A DNA stretch of 64,000 bases, taken from positions 205,991-269,990 of the forward strand of contig NZ_JAAAWO010000006.1 in NCBI RefSeq assembly GCF_010500895.1. Direction: 5' to 3'. The first letter of the stretch is position 1; each line of letters begins with the position of its first letter. The notes under the pieces were generated by a model. The model had not been told where the DNA came from. It saw only the letters and a program-made list of their open reading frames with translations, and did not search any database. Positions 60,885-64,000 of this stretch are shown piece by piece. Source of the stretch: Alteromonas genovensis (GTDB lineage Bacteria; Pseudomonadota; Gammaproteobacteria; Enterobacterales; Alteromonadaceae). The translations under genes and the position numbers were made by a program.

Positions 60885-61388
60885 ATGAATTTAGATGGTG
60901 TTAAAGGCGTTATATTCGACCTAGACGGTACATTAGTAGAGTCGAGTTTAGATTTTACAATAATGCGGAAAACCATTGGGTGCCCTTTAGATGAAGACAT
61001 ACTTACGTTTGTTGATGCCATAGACTGCGAACGTAAAAAGGCGGATGCCCACAATACTATTTTGCAGCATGAACTTGACGACGCTCGTAATGCGAAGTGG
61101 CTGAGTATAGGTCAAAAGATGGTAGAAAAAGCGCAAGAGCATAACTTGCCCATGGCCATAGTGACTCGAAACTGCAGAGAGGCCACAGCAATTAAGCTAG
61201 CGAACAACAACATTCCTATAGATTATGTGCTCACGAGAGAAGATGCCCCGGCAAAGCCTGATCCAACTGCACTACTCATGGTAGCGAAAGAATGGCAGCT
61301 ACAACCTGCAGACTGCCTATATGTGGGGGACTTTATTTATGATCAGCAGGCTGCTGAAAATGCAGGTATGCAGTGGTTGATGGTTTAA
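60885..61388 (+). CDS. HAD-family hydrolase (phosphatase-like)
   Basis: A 167-residue cytoplasmic HAD hydrolase: motif I GVIFDLDGTLVESS with nucleophile Asp12, motif II in MAIVTRNCREA, Lys in APAKPDPTALL, and acidic motif IV VGDFIYDQQAA. It is small, with a minimal cap, like Gph-type phosphoglycolate phosphatases. The ATG at 60885 has GAGA upstream; the frame is open 21 codons earlier. The stop overlaps the end of the convergent small peptide gene by three bases. Confidence 0.85.
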   Translation: MNLDGVKGVIFDLDGTLVESSLDFTIMRKTIGCPLDEDILTFVDAIDCERKKADAHNTILQHELDDARNAKWLSIGQKMVEKAQEHNLPMAIVTRNCREATAIKLANNNIPIDYVLTREDAPAKPDPTALLMVAKEWQLQPADCLYVGDFIYDQQAAENAGMQWLMV

Positions 61389-61543
61389 ATTGAAATAGAT
61401 TTTCCACCCGGCGGTGTCGGGTGCTTCGGAAAGATTGTTTCAATCGGTTTAGGTACAGTCACATTATTCTCATGGCCTCCATATACTTTAGTATATTCTT
61501 CAACAGCTAGCTCTTGCATGTTTGTTTTTTGTTCGATATTCAT
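61385..61543 (-). CDS. Small peptide precursor with double-glycine leader
   Basis: A 52-codon gene with AAGG seven bases before the ATG. From its second Met (residue 9) the sequence MQELAVEEYTKVYGG is 15 residues long. It has the pattern of class II microcin and RiPP leaders (M-x-x-L-x-x-x-E-x-x-x-V-x-G-G) that are cut after GG by peptidase-containing ABC exporters. The predicted core of 29 residues (from His24) has no Cys, has two Pro-rich stretches (VPKPIETIF, PKHPTPPGGK) and ends SISI. It is convergent with the HAD gene and divergent from the propeller sensor. No exporter or modifying enzyme is visible before the window ends. Function is inferred from the leader only. Confidence 0.65.
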   Translation of the reverse strand: MNIEQKTNMQELAVEEYTKVYGGHENNVTVPKPIETIFPKHPTPPGGKSISI

Positions 61544-61611
61544 GTTGTTACCTTCTTTCGGAAATTAGTCGCTTTAATGAAGCGAAGAAAGATTAATAAC
61601 AATTTGGTCAT

Positions 61612-63888
61612 ATGGACATGCGAAAAAAGACAACTGCCTTCTCACGTCACTCATTGTGTCTATTTGGCTCAATTCTAATATTTTCTCTACTACTAAATTC
61701 AGCAAAAGTCTTTGCTTTCGGCGAAACCCTAGAGGGAAAAACTAGATTAGCAGGAATACCCACAGGAATTATTCGAGATATAGAGGTTATTGGAGATACT
61801 GCGTTTGTCTCTGCTGAAAATGGTGTCTTTAGATTATTAGGCGGTATTGCTGAAAAAGTGAGTTATAAGGGGGACAATACATTATCTGGGACAATATCTG
61901 ATGCCGCTTTTGATGGAGCTGGCGGGGTGTGGCTGGTTGAGTACGGTGCAGGAGTTTTTTATTTAGATTTAAAGACAAACAAATCTGTAGAAATGTTTCC
62001 TGATGCTCGCTGGACGAAATATGCTTGGAAGATCTCAGACACAGGACGATTTCTTGTTGTATCGCTAATTCAAGGAATCATTGTCGTTGATAAACTGACG
62101 AAAGAGATCCAGACATGGGCAGGTTCAATCGGGGTTGACAGAGTAAATGATGTCCTCAGTGTTTCGTCTTCTCAAGGCGGAGTTGTTTACCTTGTATCAA
62201 GCGATGCTCTTATTAAAGTCGACACGATAGCCCAAGAAGTTTTCCGCTTTAGTAAAACAGATTATTTCAACTCTCTTTCATCGATAGATGCTGTAGCTAT
62301 TAAGGATGATAGGGTTTTTATTGGGGGAGCTGGGGGTGTATATGAATGGAGCGAGAAAAATAAAACCAAAATATTTTATCCATTTCATTCCGATATTCCT
62401 TTACGTGAAAAAGTATCAGTCATATTTGTAACAAAGACAGGAAGAGTTCTAATTGGGGCTGGGGGACTGTTTGAATTAGGTGAAAAGTTTGTAAAAGCTC
62501 CTAGCTTTCTTGCGCCTCTTCTTAACTCTGAGAGCGTATTCAGTATCGTAGCAATAAACGAATTGTCAACTGGTACCCTTTTATTGTCGTCCTCTCAGTT
62601 AGGCCTGATTACATTAACTGAAACCCAAGAGGCGGTAAATTTACTCCACTTTGAAAATAATGTGCTCAGACGAAATGTGACGCGGCAAGGTTTCACAGAG
62701 AATGGCGACGTATCACTACAAATCGGTGACGACGAATATCAACTTAAAATCACATCTGGAGAGCTCAATTTACTAAACGGAGACTATGATAGTAAAAATA
62801 GTTGTATTGACTTCAGAGTAAAGGGCTATGCACAGGGCCTGCAAAAGCCTCAATATTTTTGTGAGTCTTGGGACGGACAGCTAATCACCACAGACAGTCC
62901 GTTTTTTTATCTTTATCAAGATGACGGTGAATCTCCATCTTACATGCTGATTGATGAGTCAAATATCGGCAATGTGATAGATACAATCTCTGCACCCCAC
63001 AGCATGAAGGAGGCTTTCGTGGCCTCATCTGGTGAGATTGTTGGTTACGATAACCACAACACTATCTATATCCAGCTGTCGAAATTTAATTGGAAATCAA
63101 TCTCTCCAGATGAGGGAGGATGGAATGGAATAACCTGTTTGCTTGAATATATGGATCGCTATGTTGTTTGTACGGCAGGCCAAGGAATTCAGGAACTGAA
63201 TAAAAAAACAGGCGAACTCTCATCATCTGATATTTTAAGAGATTTCCAAATCAAATTTGTGCGAGGCGCAGGCCTTACCCAAACGGGAAATCTCTGGGTT
63301 GCAACAAATATGGGGTTATATGTTCGTACTAGCTCTGGACTCGAGTGGTTATTGAATTCTAGAGATGGGATTTATGATTCTGATTTTGAATACCAAAGTG
63401 TCTTAGTGCTGGGCGATAAGCTTCTAGTTCTGGGTGATAAATATTCATATCTTATTGATGAAAAGAAAATTCTGGAATCACTCGAAGAAGTCAGAAGTAA
63501 AAAGAGCAAAGTCATTTTTACAAAGTCGATTTGGAGCTCTACAGATTCGAATGAGTACAGTAATTACGAGTTTGGGCATGATGAGACCCTATTTCTTGAT
63601 AATGACTTTGTTGAACTATCGATTGAATTTAGTACCAATAATTATGTTGAGCATCAAACACAGGAGTTGGCGTTTAGAATAATAGGGATTAATGAGCAGT
63701 GGAAAATTCATCCAGAGTCTAAAGCTTTCCTATCAATTTCCGACATTGAACCTGGTAATTACACTATCGAGGCTAAAGTAAGTGGTGAGAGTAACCCCGT
63801 TAGTAGCATCAATTTTGAGGTGAAAAAACCAATATATCTTCTTTATCCCGCAATGATAATTTATGCAATTAGCCCCGAATTCAGATAA
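61612..63888 (+). pseudogene. Periplasmic propeller/Y_Y_Y sensor, truncated by insertion
   Basis: 758 codons remain. A signal peptide (about 1-36, ...SAKVFAF) is followed by two-component-regulator propeller repeats (about 40-625; e.g. GIIRDIEVIGDTAFVSAENGV, read in part, and GNLWVATNMGLYVRTSSGLEWL). A Y_Y_Y-like domain (about 660-745; LAFRIIGINEQWKIHP, then ISDIEPGNYTIEAKVSG) follows. The following transmembrane segment starts (KPIYLLYPAMIIYAI) and breaks off into SPEFR-stop. Intact relatives continue with a cytoplasmic GGDEF, kinase or HTH output domain. So the output half is missing, apparently through an insertion sequence. AT content is higher than in neighbours. ATGs at 61612 and 61618 are both possible starts; the ribosome binding site is weak. 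Confidence 0.7.
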
Positions 63889-64000
63889 TAAGTGCACCAC
63901 TCTTGGTTAAATGGTGAGAAGAGATCAACTGCCTGTTGGTGGTACTCTGTAATCGCCAAAAAACAAGAGTAGTTACCATGAGTTACAAGCAGTTGATCGA
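63871..64000 (+). mobile_element. Left end of an insertion sequence (partial)
   Basis: The reading frame of the propeller sensor is lost at about 63871. The sequence that follows leads within about 107 bases to a new ATG. The exact left boundary and terminal repeat cannot be fixed because the right end is outside the window. Assignment as an insertion sequence rests on the broken gene and on the opening of the next reading frame. Confidence 0.5.
63978..64000 (+). CDS. Start of a putative transposase (IS30-like), partial
   Basis: Only seven complete codons (MSYKQLI) plus two bases lie in the window. This opening is reminiscent of IS30-family transposases, which often begin with a similar YxxL-type sequence before an HTH. 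The frame runs off the window edge. The family assignment is tentative. Confidence 0.4.

Overview
The window looks like chromosome of a marine gammaproteobacterium of the Alteromonadales, most likely Alteromonas or a close relative. This rests on gene content and order: a complete MSHA type IV pilus locus followed directly by mreBCD-maf-rng-yhdP-nitrilase-tldD, the darP/pmbA pair, and a TonB receptor with a flavin halogenase and a SapC protein. No database search was possible; calls rest on reading motifs and on family knowledge.

Layout. 1-7,000 (minus strand): a nutrient-uptake cluster of TonB-dependent receptor, flavin-dependent halogenase, SapC-family protein and sodium/solute symporter. 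A LacI-type palindrome lies upstream of the receptor. 7,291-11,426: glycerol catabolism, glpK (minus) divergent from glpR and glpD (plus), with GlpR-like operator sequences in both control regions. 11,648-29,178: a small membrane protein resembling MshF, then the MSHA pilus genes mshI, I2, J, K, L, M, N, E, G, F, B, A, C, D, O, P, Q, almost all with start/stop overlaps. 29,521-40,373: the cell-shape and envelope block mreB, C, D, maf, rng, yhdP, a nitrilase-family amidase and tldD. 40,582-42,543: darP and pmbA/tldE, divergent. 42,540-42,808: a highly structured inverted-repeat element whose ends carry the stop codons of both flanking genes. 42,805-46,984: an AraC regulator divergent from a large lacZ. 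47,177-55,506: arcA, an orphan histidine kinase, glgA, rsmC-trmB, an alpha/beta hydrolase, and mutY-yggX.

55,657-56,303 holds tRNA-Phe followed by a tandem array. Each unit repeats a tRNA 3' end and a rho-independent terminator, much like the distal part of the E. coli tyrT locus. 56,841-61,388 holds a small exported protein, two HAD hydrolases, a protein with a degenerate GGDEF domain, and an EamA transporter.

The most accessory part is the right end. A 52-codon minus-strand gene (61,385-61,543) has a strong ribosome binding site and a textbook 15-residue double-glycine leader, so it may encode a small exported peptide or RiPP-like precursor. It is divergent from a periplasmic propeller/Y_Y_Y sensor that is cut off in its transmembrane segment by what looks like the left end of an insertion sequence running off the window.
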